Source: Halococcus hamelinensis 100A6 (GTDB taxonomy: Archaea > Halobacteriota > Halobacteria > Halobacteriales > Halococcaceae). From it: DNA of 44,423 nucleotides. Where the stretch lies: assembly GCF_000336675.1 (NCBI RefSeq), contig NZ_AOMB01000042.1:66938-111360 (forward strand), written 5' to 3'. The position numbers were made by a program, and so were the translations under genes. Under the pieces are notes generated by a model. The model did no database searches. It saw nothing but the letters and a program-made list of their open reading frames with translations, and was not told the DNA's origin. Position 1 is the first letter of the stretch. Each line of letters begins with the position of its first letter. Positions 33,991-42,952 of this stretch are shown in pieces.

Positions 33991-34554
33991 ATGGACGAAC
34001 TCACCCAGGACCCGGTGATGGCCGAGCTCGTCGAGGAGTACGGCCCGCTCGAACTCGACCCCGCCGAGAGCGAGTTCGAACGGCTCGTGATATCGATCGT
34101 CAACCAATCAATCTCGACGGCCTCGGCCAACGCCGTCCGCGAGCGGACCTTCGCCCTGTTCGACGGGGTCACGCCCGAGGCCGTGCTCGCGGCCGACGAG
34201 GAGACCCTCGTCGAGGCGGGACTCGGAAAGGCCAAGACCGAGTACATCAGGAACGCCGCCGAGGCGTTCATCGAACGCGACCTGACCCGTGCGGGGCTCG
34301 CGGACGCAACTGACCAAGAGGTCATCGACGAACTCGCCGAGATCCACGGGATCGGCGAGTGGACCGGCCGGATGTACCTGATCTTCGCGCTCGGGCGCGA
34401 GGACGTCTTCCCGGTCGGCGACCTCGCCGTTCGGCGGGCGGTGGAGTCGCTCTACGGCGAGATGAGCCGAGCCGAGATGCGCGAGTTCGCCGAGCGCTGG
34501 GAGCCCTCCCGCTCGCTCGCCACGCTCTACCTCTGGGAACACTACGAGTCCTGA
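33991..34554 (+). CDS. DNA-3-methyladenine glycosylase II-type (AlkA/HhH-GPD)
   Basis: A 187-residue base-excision enzyme that removes alkylated purines. VISIVNQSISTASANAVRER is the first conserved helix. The helix-hairpin-helix reads EIHGIGEWTGRMYLIFALGR, followed by the GPD loop with the catalytic Asp (VFPVGDLAVRRAV). It lacks the iron-sulfur Cys cluster of endonuclease III and the N-terminal domain of bacterial AlkA, so it is the short archaeal form. It converges on the RimK-family gene with a 4-bp gap. Confidence 0.9.
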   Translation: MDELTQDPVMAELVEEYGPLELDPAESEFERLVISIVNQSISTASANAVRERTFALFDGVTPEAVLAADEETLVEAGLGKAKTEYIRNAAEAFIERDLTRAGLADATDQEVIDELAEIHGIGEWTGRMYLIFALGREDVFPVGDLAVRRAVESLYGEMSRAEMREFAERWEPSRSLATLYLWEHYES

Positions 34555-34558
34555 CCGC

Positions 34559-35911
34559 TCACTCTTCGAGGGGTTGCTCGTCCGGACGAGGCTGGTCGCT
34601 ATCGGCTCGCCGCCGGACGTCGACCTGGTAGTGTTTCAGGATGTCCCGCCCCAGCAGGAGCGGGTAGTTCATGTGACTCCGGTCCTCGACGCTCGCGGTC
34701 ACGGTGTGCTGGGTGCCACCGATCCCGACCACGAGGTCGACCACCGGCCGCGCCTTCCCGGATTTCTGGCTCCCCGAGCGAACCTTGGTCATGCTCTTGA
34801 TCGGCCCGGCACCGATCGCGGCCGCGAGCGAGGTGTCGATGCTGGTTCTGGTCGCCCCCGTATCCGACTTGGCGAGCGTCGACTGCGAGCCGCTGGTGCC
34901 GCTGACCACCACGTCCTCGATGTAGCCGATGGTCGGTGTTTCGCCGGGCGCGGGCCGCTCCTCGCGCGGCATCGACGACGGCGTGGAGTCGTCGAGCGAC
35001 CCTGCGAGTTCGCGCACCCGGTCGTCGTCGACGCTCCCGCCGACGTGCTCGATGGCGTGCTTCGCGATGTAGGGGGCGGGGCTCGTCCCGGTCGCCTCGT
35101 AGAGTCCCTTGAAGCCCGCCGTGGGGTTCATCTCGAGGACGTACCAGCCGTCGTTCGCCTCCACGAGGTCGACCCCGACGTAGTCGAGGTCGATCACGTC
35201 GGCGGCGTAGAGCGCGGTCTCGCGCGCCTCCGCCGGGATCTCGTCGGTGACGTCCTCGACCGCCCCGCCGAGCGCGACGTTGGTCCGCCAGTCGCCCTCG
35301 GGGGCGTAGCGGTGCATCGCGCCGATGATCCGGTCGCCGACGACGTACACCCGGAGATCGCGGTGCTGGGTCTCGTCGCGTTCGATGAGTTCCTGGAGGA
35401 ACGCCTGTCGGTTGCCGACCCGCGGGTTGACCGGCTCGCTCAGGTCGACCTTCCACGTCCCGCCGCCGTGGGTGCCGATAGCCGTTTTGTAGACCCCGAC
35501 GTCGCCGAAGCGCTCCCGGCCCCGGTTCAGCCGGTCGTTCGAGAGCGCGAGCAGCGCGTCGGGCACCCGCACGTTCCAGTCGGCGAGCGTCGCCGCGGTC
35601 GCGAACTTGTGGATCGCGGTCAGGGTGGCACCCGGGCGGTTCAGCATCGGGCGGATCCGTTCGAAGGTGGCCGCCAGCCCCAGCCCCTCGGCGGGCTCCT
35701 CGGTGTTCGAGAGCAGGAGCCGGTTGGCCACCACGTCGACGTCGGGTTCGAGGCTCACCTCGCCGTCCCGGATGGAGACCGCGGTGTTCTCCCGGCGGAG
35801 CCAGACGGGCTCGTGACCGAGGTCCTCGACCGCGTTGAGGATCGCCTTCGTCTCCTTGCTGTTGTGGAGGCTCAACACGCCGACACGAATCGCGTCGTCG
35901 GAGGGGTCCAT
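34559..35911 (-). CDS. RimK-type ATP-grasp ligase fused to a retropepsin-like (RimB/DUF785) domain
   Basis: A 450-residue fusion. Residues 1-295 are a RimK-family ATP-grasp ligase (VGVLSLHNSKETKAILNAVE; YKTAIGTHGGGTWKV; DYVGVDLVEANDGWYVLEMNPTAG holding the metal-binding Glu/Asn). Residues about 325-440 are a small aspartic-protease-like domain with DTGATRTSID and, later, YPLLLGRDIL, the single-domain fold once called ATP-dependent zinc protease. RimK relatives add glutamate or other amino acids to proteins or small molecules. It diverges from an aspartoacylase-family gene with which these two modules often cluster in bacteria. ATG at 35911 is preferred over one nine codons upstream. Confidence 0.85.
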   Translation of the reverse strand: MDPSDDAIRVGVLSLHNSKETKAILNAVEDLGHEPVWLRRENTAVSIRDGEVSLEPDVDVVANRLLLSNTEEPAEGLGLAATFERIRPMLNRPGATLTAIHKFATAATLADWNVRVPDALLALSNDRLNRGRERFGDVGVYKTAIGTHGGGTWKVDLSEPVNPRVGNRQAFLQELIERDETQHRDLRVYVVGDRIIGAMHRYAPEGDWRTNVALGGAVEDVTDEIPAEARETALYAADVIDLDYVGVDLVEANDGWYVLEMNPTAGFKGLYEATGTSPAPYIAKHAIEHVGGSVDDDRVRELAGSLDDSTPSSMPREERPAPGETPTIGYIEDVVVSGTSGSQSTLAKSDTGATRTSIDTSLAAAIGAGPIKSMTKVRSGSQKSGKARPVVDLVVGIGGTQHTVTASVEDRSHMNYPLLLGRDILKHYQVDVRRRADSDQPRPDEQPLEE

Positions 35912-36019
35912 GTCGTCTCCTGGCCGGGCGCGAGGCAAAGTTGTAGCGATGCGTCGTGCCCTCGAACGACCGAACCCGGAGGCGGGAGGGCTTTAGGGAT
36001 GGTTCACCTTCGAGAGTCA

Positions 36020-37036
36020 ATGGCCGAGGGCGCGTTCACGTACAACGGCGGGAAGGTCGACCCGGGCGAGACACAGAACATCAGGTACGGTATCAGCGAG
36101 ACCTACATGGGCGACCCCGTGCGGATCCCGGTCACCATCGTCAACGGCACGGAACCCGGCCCGACGGCCTTCCTCAGCGCGGCGGCCCACGGCGACGAAC
36201 TCAACGGCGTCGAGGTCGTTCGAACGGTCGCCCACGACTGGGACCACGCGGACCTCCACGGAACGCTGGTCTGTCTCCCCGTGTTGAACGTCCCCGGTTT
36301 TCTGGCCCAGCAGCGCTACCTCCCGATCTACGACCGCGACCTCAACCGGTCGTTCCCCGGGAGCGAGACCGGCACGAGCGCCCGCCGGATGGCCCACCGG
36401 ATCTTCGAGAACTTCGTCTCACCGTGCGACCTCGGGCTGGACTTTCACACCTCGACCCGCGGGCGGACCAACATGCTCCACGTCCGGGCCGACACCCGAA
36501 AGGACGAGGTCGAACGGGTCGCCAAGGCGTTCGCCTCGAACGTCGTCATCGGTGGTTCGGGACCCGACGGCACCCTCCGTGGCGAGGCGAGCGCGAGCGG
36601 CACGCCGACGGTCACGATCGAGATGGGCGAGGCCCACCGCTTCCAACGGGAGCTCATCGACCGCGCGCTCGCGGGCGTCGAGAGCGTGCTCGCGGAGTTC
36701 GGGATGCGACGGACGAGCGCCGTCCGGTGGCCCGGCTGGCGCACCGTCATCGACGGGAGCTCGGCGAAGACGTGGCTCCGGGCGGACACCGGCGGACTGG
36801 TCGACATGCACCACGACGGCGGCGACCTCGTTCGCGAGGGCGAGCGGGTGTGTACCATCACCGACCCGTTCATGACCGAATCCGAGACCGTCCGCGCGCC
36901 CTTCACGGGGCTGCTCGTCGGCGTGCTCGAGAACCCGCTCGTCTATCCCGGCAACCCGCTGTGTCACCTCGTCGAACTCGACACCTCGACGCGCCACGCG
37001 CTCGAACGCGACCTGTCGCGAGACGCGCCCGCCTGA
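36020..37036 (+). CDS. Succinylglutamate desuccinylase / aspartoacylase family metallohydrolase
   Basis: A 338-residue zinc carboxypeptidase-fold enzyme. Zinc ligands appear in AAAHGDELNG (His-x-x-Glu) and LGLDFHTSTRG (His). DRDLNRSFPG is the substrate-binding Asn-Arg motif and TVTIEMGEAH supplies the catalytic Glu. The C-terminal lipoyl-like beta domain (GGDLVREGERVCTIT) is common in this subfamily. Family members remove an acyl group from an N-acyl amino acid or peptide. I chose ATG at 36020 because a GCTTTAGG box lies about 27 bp upstream; an in-frame ATG at 35999 is possible. Confidence 0.87.
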   Translation: MAEGAFTYNGGKVDPGETQNIRYGISETYMGDPVRIPVTIVNGTEPGPTAFLSAAAHGDELNGVEVVRTVAHDWDHADLHGTLVCLPVLNVPGFLAQQRYLPIYDRDLNRSFPGSETGTSARRMAHRIFENFVSPCDLGLDFHTSTRGRTNMLHVRADTRKDEVERVAKAFASNVVIGGSGPDGTLRGEASASGTPTVTIEMGEAHRFQRELIDRALAGVESVLAEFGMRRTSAVRWPGWRTVIDGSSAKTWLRADTGGLVDMHHDGGDLVREGERVCTITDPFMTESETVRAPFTGLLVGVLENPLVYPGNPLCHLVELDTSTRHALERDLSRDAPA

Positions 37037-37056
37037 ACGCTCGGAGCCGGAGCCGA

Positions 37057-38022
37057 TCAGTGGTCGTGGGCAGTGAGGTGGGGGTGGTGGGTGTCCTCGG
37101 GACAGCACTCGACGGTGGCGTGGTCGACGCCCGCCTCGGCCAGCACGTCGTGGACCCGCCGGGTGACCGATTCGCGCTCGACGTCCCCGGTCGCGGTCTC
37201 GACGTGGGTCGTGGCGACCGTGATCTGCGAGCAGACCTGCCAGGCGTGGAGGTCCGTCACGCGGGTGACGCCGTCGACCTCGGCGATCGCCGCGCGGACC
37301 TCGTCGCTGTCGAACGGGGTCCGGTGGAGGAAGATCGCGCCGCTGCCGCGGAGGAGTTTGCCGGCGCTCCAGAGCACCACGAGCGCGATCAACCCGGCGG
37401 TGATGGGGTCGATGACGTTCACCCCGCTGTACTCGACCGCGAGCACCGAGACGATCACCGCGACGGAGCCGCCGGCGTCGCCCAGCAGGTGGTAGAACGC
37501 GCCGCGCTCGTTGAGGCTCATCTCGCCGCCTTCGAGCACGAGCACCGACCCGAGGTTCACCGCCAGACCGAACCCCGCGATGAGGAGCGTGGGGCCGGTC
37601 GCGATGCCGACGGGGTCGAGGAAGCGCTGGACGGCCTCGTAGACGATGAACCCGACCATCGGGACGAGGAGCGCGCCGTTGACGAACGCCGAGAGTGGTT
37701 CGAGCCGGTGGAGGCCGAACGACCAGCGGTCGGACGTCTCGGCGTTCGTGGCGACGTAGGAGGCGGCGAACGCCATCACGTACGCGAGCGCGTCGAACAG
37801 CATGTGGACCGCGTCGCTCAGGAGCGCGACGGAGCCGAACAGGAGGCCGCCGGCGAGTTCGGCGACGAACCCGACGACGTTGATGACGGCGACGAGCGCG
37901 AGCGTTCGGGTGCTGGCGTCGTCGCCGTGGCCGTGTCCGTGGCTGTGGTCGTGCCCGTGGTCATCGTGTCCGACCCCGCCGTCGGCCGACGAGCCGCTGG
38001 CGTGGGACGACCCATTGGACAT
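37057..38022 (-). CDS. Cation diffusion facilitator (CDF) metal exporter
   Basis: A 321-residue transporter with six helices. The N-terminus is His/Asp/Gly-rich (HDDHGHDHSHGHGHGD), a likely metal scoop. Transport-site residues appear as SDAVHMLFD in TM2 and HLLGDAGGS in TM5, the His-x-x-x-Asp pattern of Zn-type CDFs. The cytoplasmic C-terminal ferredoxin-like domain (VTRVTDLHAWQVCSQI) and a His/Cys-rich tail complete it. It exports Zn or a similar divalent ion by proton exchange. ATG at 38022 is supported by the TATA box at 38047-38054. Confidence 0.92.
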   Translation of the reverse strand: MSNGSSHASGSSADGGVGHDDHGHDHSHGHGHGDDASTRTLALVAVINVVGFVAELAGGLLFGSVALLSDAVHMLFDALAYVMAFAASYVATNAETSDRWSFGLHRLEPLSAFVNGALLVPMVGFIVYEAVQRFLDPVGIATGPTLLIAGFGLAVNLGSVLVLEGGEMSLNERGAFYHLLGDAGGSVAVIVSVLAVEYSGVNVIDPITAGLIALVVLWSAGKLLRGSGAIFLHRTPFDSDEVRAAIAEVDGVTRVTDLHAWQVCSQITVATTHVETATGDVERESVTRRVHDVLAEAGVDHATVECCPEDTHHPHLTAHDH

Positions 38023-38046
38023 GGGAGGTCGTAGAACTCGATGGCG

Positions 38047-38054
38047 TATTAAAT
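38047..38054 (-). promoter_or_regulatory. TATA box of the CDF gene
   Basis: ATTTAATA on the minus strand lies 25-32 nt before ATG 38022, ideal for a leaderless transcript. The rest of the 270-bp interval to 38292 is AT-rich and holds no gene I can support. Confidence 0.6.
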
Positions 38055-38292
38055 CTCCTGCCACGAAACGCGGCTATAGTGTTTAGGATTGATAAAAATT
38101 CGACGATCCGTTAGCAATTTTGGAGCTGTATCGAGTTATTCGTCTCTGAAGAGATCGTTGAATCGAGCCACATATTTGACCTTCGGAACCGAATATCGTC
38201 AGTAGTGGATGTTCGTTTTCTGAAGTCGATCACAACGAATATATCGTGTATTAGGGGAAGATAGATACGTGACGGTAGTCGAACGGGTACGC

Positions 38293-38493
38293 ATGGGAAC
38301 TACTTCGGGAGTCGGCGACGCCGGGACCACGTGTCGAACCGCGGTGACGGAGGTCTGGCCGGGCGAGTTCGAACTCAGGATCGAGACCGGGCGCGGGGAC
38401 ACCCCGACGACGACGGTCCACACGCTCGACGCCGCCCAGCTCGACGCGCTCTCCGACCACATCGGGGACGCGCTCCGGGACGCCGACGGATGA
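38293..38493 (+). CDS. Small conserved-looking protein of unknown function
   Basis: A 66-residue acidic protein. A central beta pattern (TEVWPGEFELRIETGRGD; TVHTLDAAQL) is followed by a helix (DALSDHIGDALRDADG), and codon use is normally GC-rich. A GTG at 38269 in the same frame would add eight residues and sits about 28 bp after an AATATATCG box, so the true start could be there. No domain recognised. Confidence 0.6.
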   Translation: MGTTSGVGDAGTTCRTAVTEVWPGEFELRIETGRGDTPTTTVHTLDAAQLDALSDHIGDALRDADG

Positions 38494-38503
38494 CGACGCT
38501 CGT

Positions 38504-38660
38504 GTGTCGGACCTCCGGATGGTCGAAACCCATGTCGCCGAGATAATGACTGCCCCGGCTTCGACCATCGACACCACTGCGACGGCGACCTCGTCGGCCT
38601 GGTCACGACCACCGACCCCGCCTGCTACCTCCCCGCTATCACGCCGAAATCGTCGATAAC
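38504..38660 (+). pseudogene. CBS-domain protein remnant with internal deletion
   Basis: GTG at 38504 begins a frame reading MSDLRMVETHVAEIMTAP, then STIDTTATA, the usual opening of a haloarchaeal CBS domain. At about 38580 the reading jumps to another phase with DGDLVGLVTTTDPACYLP, the usual closing strand and helix. The 25-30 residues normally between the two (the hydrophobic helix and the HHLPVVD strand) are missing, and the join is out of frame. This is a deleted, non-functional copy. Confidence 0.55.
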
Positions 38661-38743
38661 TGATAGCTCTCGGAATTCGTCGATCCCGACGGTCTCCACC
38701 CTTGCGGGGAAAGCTTATGCCCCCGTGCTCCGGAGTCCCGAAC

Positions 38744-38905
38744 ATGAGTTCCTCCATGGACGAACGTGTTGGTTCGAGCGAGAACGTCGAGGTCGGTGAG
38801 GTCCGGAAGTGTCGGGTCCACGGACTGTTGTTCGACGCCGACATCGCCGATATCTGTCCGATGTGCGAGTTCGAACGCGCCGACAGAGTCGCCAACGGTC
38901 CCTGA
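38744..38905 (+). CDS. Small CxxH/CxxC zinc protein, 53 residues
   Basis: After an acidic head (MSSSMDERVGSSENVEVGE) the product has CRVHGLLFDADIADICPMCEFERAD. The CxxH and CxxC pairs, 15 residues apart, can form one zinc site. A CTTATG box at 38714-38719 is 25-30 bp before ATG 38744, supporting a leaderless start. It converges on the copper ATPase gene. Function unknown. Confidence 0.7.
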   Translation: MSSSMDERVGSSENVEVGEVRKCRVHGLLFDADIADICPMCEFERADRVANGP

Positions 38906-38955
38906 GCGCCGGCGATAGAGGGGTTTCGTCGTGAAAAGCACCGTCTCTTCGTTTT

Positions 38956-41442
38956 TCAGATGTCGCGCGTGCCGCCGTCGGTCGCCCGCGGTGAGCCACC
39001 CTCCGCGGGGGAGATGGACGGTCGCGAGTCGGGGGTCGGGTCGTCGGGTAGCGGGTCGATGCCCATCCCACGTGCGGAGTTCGTGACCACGACCAGGGAA
39101 CTCACCGCCATCGCGGCCGCGGCGATCAGCGGGTTGACGAGGCCGGCCACCGCGAGCGGGACCGCGACGAGGTTGTAACAGAACGCCCACCCCAGGTTGG
39201 TCCGGAGCCGGCGGCGCGTCCCGCGCGCGACCGCGAAGAACGCCGGGATGGGTCGGAGGCTGTCGCCGGAGACCACGGCGTCGGCGGCGTCGATCGCGAG
39301 TTCGGTGCCGTTCGCCATCGCGATCCCCAGATCCGCCGCCGCGAGCGCCGGCGCGTCGTTGGTGCCGTCGCCGACCATGGTCGTCGTTCCCTCCTCGCGG
39401 AGCCGCCCCACCACAGCCTCCTTGGCCTCGGGCGGAACACCTGCGAACACCTCGCTGACGTCGGGATGGCCCGAGAAACGCTCGGCTATCTCGCGGTCGT
39501 CGCCGGTGAGCACCACCACGCGGGGGCCCTCCTCCGCTATCGACGAGACCACCTCGGCCCAGTCCGCGCGCGGGGTGTCTCCCACCTGGAGGACGCCCTT
39601 CGCCTCGCCGTCCCAGGCGACGAGGGTCGCGAGGAATCCGTCGGACCGCGTCTCCTGGACCTGTTCGTCGATGGTCTCGGGGACCGCGTAGCCCGACTCG
39701 CGAACGAACCCGGGATGGCCGACGACGACGCGCTCGCCGTCGACGGTCGCCGACACCCCGCGGGCGTGGCTCTCGAACTCCGTCACCGTGCGTGCGCTGG
39801 CGTCGGTCCCACGGTCGCGGCCGGCCGTGACGATGGCCTCCGCGACCGGGTGGCTCGACCGGCTCTCGACCGCCGCCGCCCGCGCGAGGAGTTCCTCGGG
39901 GTCGTCGCCGCGCACGCCGTCGAGCGACATCTCGCCCGTCGTGAGCGTCCCGGTCTTGTCGAACGCCACGATCTCGGTGTCGGTGATCCGTTCGAGCACG
40001 GTGGCGTTGAGTACCGTGATCCGGCGTTCGGCGGCCTCACGGACGCCCGAAACGATCGCGAGCGGCGTCGCGAGCCCGAGCGAACACGGACAGGAGACGA
40101 CGAGGACCGAGACGCCGATCAGGACCGCCTGGCCGATGGACGCCCCGGTCGCGAGCCAGCCGACCGTCGCGAGCGTCGCGATCGTGACCACCACGGGCAC
40201 GAAGACGCTCGCCACGCGGTCGGCGAGCCGCGTCGCGCCCGAGTCCGAACTCTGGACGTTCCAGATGAGCTCGACGAGCCTGTCGAACGTGCTGGTGGCC
40301 TCCTCGCCGACCTCGATCTCGACCGCGTTGTCGGTCACGACGGAGCCGCCGACGACCTCCTCGCCGATGCCCTTCGAGACCGGCACCGATTCGCCGGTGA
40401 CGAGCGACTCGTCGACCGCGGCCTGGCCCTCGACGACCGTCCCGTCGATCGGGACGCGTTCGCCGGGTTTGACGAGCACGCGGTCGCCGGGCGAGAGGGA
40501 TTCGAGCGCGACGTCGTGGTGGCCCTCGTCGGTGAGCACGCGCGCCTCGGTGATCCTGGATTCGGTGAGCGCCGAGAGGTCGCCGAGCGCGCGACGTTTG
40601 AAGCGGGCCTCGATGTGGTTGCCGATGCTCACCACCACGATCACCATCGTCGAGACGTCGAAGTAGACGTGGGTGGTGTCGAGGAACGCGAGCGCGAACA
40701 CCGAGTAGACGTAGGCCGCAAGCACCGCGAAGGCTATCAGCACGTCCATGTTCGGCTGGCGGACTTTGAGGCTGACGTAGGCCCCTCGGAGGATCGGGAA
40801 GCCGACGCCGAAGAGCACGATGGTGCTACCGAAGAAGATCGGGACGAACGCGATCAGGCTGGCGCTGGTGCCCGAGAGGAAGCTCTCGGGGTAGTAGCCG
40901 AGGTAGACGGGATAGAGGAAGGCGGCGTAGAACATCATGACCGCCATCGCCGCCAGCCCGCCGAAGACCAGACGGAGGCGGCCGAACTCGAAGCGCTCCT
41001 CGGCCCCCTCGTCCTCCTCGTCGGGGTCGCTGGCGTGGTAGCCGAGCGTGCTAATCGCGTCGATCAGCCCCCCTCTGTCGATCCGGGCGGGGTCGTAATC
41101 CAGCCGGACCATGTCGGTCGCGTAGCTGGCCTGGGCGTCGTTGATCCCGTCGGTCTCGGTCGCGCTGGTCTCGATGAACGACTCGCAGGTCGAACAGTGC
41201 ATCCCGTCGACCGAGAGGAAGGCCGTCTCGCTCCCCTCCTCGGAACGGTCGTGGTCCGCTCCATGCTCGTGGCCGTGATGGTCGTGGCCGTGTTCGTGGA
41301 GGTCCTCGGCGGAGACGTCCTCGGCGTCGTCGAGGCGCTGGAAGGTCGCGAGACAGCCCTCACAGCAGAAGACCCCGTCGACGTCGGCCGCGGTCGCGGG
41401 GTCGTCGCCGACCGGCGACCCGCACAGCGTACACTCGGTCAC
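38956..41442 (-). CDS. Copper-type heavy-metal P1B ATPase
   Basis: An 828-residue transporter. Residues 3-30 hold CTLCG and FCCEGC, a metal-binding knuckle seen in CcoI/FixI-like pumps. A His-rich segment (HEHGHDHHGHEHGADHD) follows, then an HMA domain with GMHCSTC at 77-83. The membrane part carries CPC at 451-453 (SCPCSLGLATP), DKTGT with the phosphorylated Asp at 495, SSHPVAEAI and MVGDGTNDAP. CPC indicates Cu(I) export. The CcoI-like head and the divergent CtaA-family gene suggest that it feeds cytochrome oxidase assembly. GTG at 41442 is chosen because upstream codons are Arg/Pro-rich. Confidence 0.92.
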   Translation of the reverse strand: MTECTLCGSPVGDDPATAADVDGVFCCEGCLATFQRLDDAEDVSAEDLHEHGHDHHGHEHGADHDRSEEGSETAFLSVDGMHCSTCESFIETSATETDGINDAQASYATDMVRLDYDPARIDRGGLIDAISTLGYHASDPDEEDEGAEERFEFGRLRLVFGGLAAMAVMMFYAAFLYPVYLGYYPESFLSGTSASLIAFVPIFFGSTIVLFGVGFPILRGAYVSLKVRQPNMDVLIAFAVLAAYVYSVFALAFLDTTHVYFDVSTMVIVVVSIGNHIEARFKRRALGDLSALTESRITEARVLTDEGHHDVALESLSPGDRVLVKPGERVPIDGTVVEGQAAVDESLVTGESVPVSKGIGEEVVGGSVVTDNAVEIEVGEEATSTFDRLVELIWNVQSSDSGATRLADRVASVFVPVVVTIATLATVGWLATGASIGQAVLIGVSVLVVSCPCSLGLATPLAIVSGVREAAERRITVLNATVLERITDTEIVAFDKTGTLTTGEMSLDGVRGDDPEELLARAAAVESRSSHPVAEAIVTAGRDRGTDASARTVTEFESHARGVSATVDGERVVVGHPGFVRESGYAVPETIDEQVQETRSDGFLATLVAWDGEAKGVLQVGDTPRADWAEVVSSIAEEGPRVVVLTGDDREIAERFSGHPDVSEVFAGVPPEAKEAVVGRLREEGTTTMVGDGTNDAPALAAADLGIAMANGTELAIDAADAVVSGDSLRPIPAFFAVARGTRRRLRTNLGWAFCYNLVAVPLAVAGLVNPLIAAAAMAVSSLVVVTNSARGMGIDPLPDDPTPDSRPSISPAEGGSPRATDGGTRDI

Positions 41443-41640
41443 TGGGTCGTCCCCGCGCTTCGGCGGTCGCGCACGGCGCGGCGGGCGGTGTGGACCCGCC
41501 ATCGCGGCCGGCGTTCACCCCACGGTCCCGGTCCAGCGTGCATGGGAGAACTGGGGTCCGCGTACGGGTATCGGTTGCGGTTAACCCCCTCCACGGCACC
41601 CGCGGCACGCTCGCGCTTTCGAAAGGGTGAGGGTCGCCGA

Positions 41641-42204
41641 ATGGGTAGCGAAGGACGAATGGCCAACGAACCCGCGGACGCCGCGGCCGGCGGGCGGTGG
41701 CCGGCCCGGTTCCTCCGCTATCTCGTGACGCTCTCGCTCGTGGGGACAGTGTTGTTGATGGGCTTCGGGATGTACTCGGTGGCGATCCGGGGCTGGATGT
41801 CCTGCGGCGAGGGGTTCCCGATGTGTGCCGGCTCGTTGATCCCGCTGCTCGACCCCGGCGCGGCCCAGTCGACGAGCTACACCGCGACCCAACTCTACGC
41901 CGAGTGGTTCCACCGGGCGGTGGCGTTCGTCACCGGCCTCGTGATGCTCGCCGCGACGGTCATCGCGTGGTGGCGCGTCGAGGGCTACACGTTCACGACG
42001 TGGACGATCACCCTCGCCACCGCGCTCCTGCCCTTCGAGGCCTACCTCGGCGTCGTCACCGGCGTTCCCGACCCCGCGACGACCCTCGTCGCCATCCACC
42101 TCGTGGTCTCGTACCTCGTGCTCGGCGCGCTGGCCGTCGCCACGGGGATCACCTGGTGGTCGCGCGGGCGGCGGTCGCGACGCCACACCGGACAGGCGCA
42201 CTGA
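41641..42204 (+). CDS. Short CtaA/Cox15-family membrane protein
   Basis: A 187-residue protein with four helices, about half the length of heme A synthase. MSCGEGFPMC gives the extracellular Cys pair of the family. EWFHRAVAFVTGLVML and AIHLVVSYLVLGAL carry the heme-ligating His residues of one four-helix bundle. Cox15/CtaA oxidises heme O to heme A; a half-size protein would have to dimerise to rebuild the full fold. A GGTGAGGG ribosome-binding-like run precedes ATG 41641; ATG 41659 (MANEPADAA) is an alternative. It diverges from the copper ATPase. Confidence 0.8.
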   Translation: MGSEGRMANEPADAAAGGRWPARFLRYLVTLSLVGTVLLMGFGMYSVAIRGWMSCGEGFPMCAGSLIPLLDPGAAQSTSYTATQLYAEWFHRAVAFVTGLVMLAATVIAWWRVEGYTFTTWTITLATALLPFEAYLGVVTGVPDPATTLVAIHLVVSYLVLGALAVATGITWWSRGRRSRRHTGQAH

Positions 42205-42787
42205 TCCGCGACGGGAAACGAGTTCCCGGGTCGCGAGTCGACTCGAATCCCAGCGCCGACAGCCCTGACCGGCGGCCACACCACCGAGGACCGGTCCCGG
42301 TTCGGGTTTAGAACGCGACGGGGGCAGGATAGTTGTTCGACTTCACCGTACTGCGAGTTACCACAAGTCTCATCATTGTAACTCGCGTATCGTTCGGTGC
42401 TCGGGAGAGGGGTTCGCAAAAAGGGGAAGTCCCGTTGCGTGGCATCACCCTGCTCTCGGGTTTCCCGGACTGGTCCGTCGACCAGTGTCGACGACAACGG
42501 AGCGACTTGTATGGGCTTTGTGAACGGGTATCAAATCGTTCCTTTCTGACAGACCGTTTCGGTTAGCGGTCGTCGTCCGCTTCGTGGAGCGAGGGGACCC
42601 CCCTTGGGTCGAACGTGTATCGGTCTCGTTGTGAAGGCGGCGAAGTCGTCCGCGTTCTCGGGGCGTTCGGGCACGCACGAAGTGTGTAGGGAAACACTCG
42701 GAACCGGAGCGACACGGGAGGCTTCCATCCCATGATGGGGGATCATCGCCCCCCTCGCCCGTGTCACACACTCCTCGTCGAACATCC
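42205..42787. other. Gene-poor interval
   Basis: About 580 bp with no gene I can support. It contains a 7-bp inverted repeat with a 4-nt loop (ACTGGTC-CGTC-GACCAGT, 42469-42486). A minus-strand stretch ending near 42567 has protein-like codons (YTFDPRGVPSLHEADDDR) but no matching start, so it may be a decayed 3' end. Confidence 0.35.
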
Positions 42788-42916
42788 GTGGCACAGGTCA
42801 CCGCCCCCGTCTTCCACGGGCGATACTACTCCGCAGACGGGGTGGGCTACCGACCCGATTTCCTCACGGGGCGAACAGCGTGTTTTTACGAGCCAGCCGA
42901 CGAAGGTTTGCAGTAA
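42788..42916 (+). CDS. Possible 42-residue protein
   Basis: GTG at 42788 opens a frame to TAA at 42914-42916 whose product looks protein-like: VAQVTAPVFHGRYYSADGVG, then YRPDFLTGRTACFYEPADE. Aromatic and Gly/Asp spacing is natural and no other frame here is convincing. No clear TATA box precedes the GTG, so it could be the tail of a truncated gene. Family not recognised. Confidence 0.35.
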   Translation: MAQVTAPVFHGRYYSADGVGYRPDFLTGRTACFYEPADEGLQ

Positions 42917-42917
42917 C

Positions 42918-42926
42918 GTTATAAAC
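42918..42926 (+). promoter_or_regulatory. TATA box of the 42953 microprotein
   Basis: GTTATAAAC lies 27-35 nt before ATG 42953, a near-consensus archaeal TATA element. A GGTGG run directly before the ATG may help ribosome binding. Confidence 0.5.
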
Positions 42927-42952
42927 GACACCCATGATCATGCAGGTGGGTG

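Noticed and set aside
42531-42794. An 87-codon minus-strand frame
   Set aside because: Basic, Pro/Thr-rich and without promoter or motif; probably chance.
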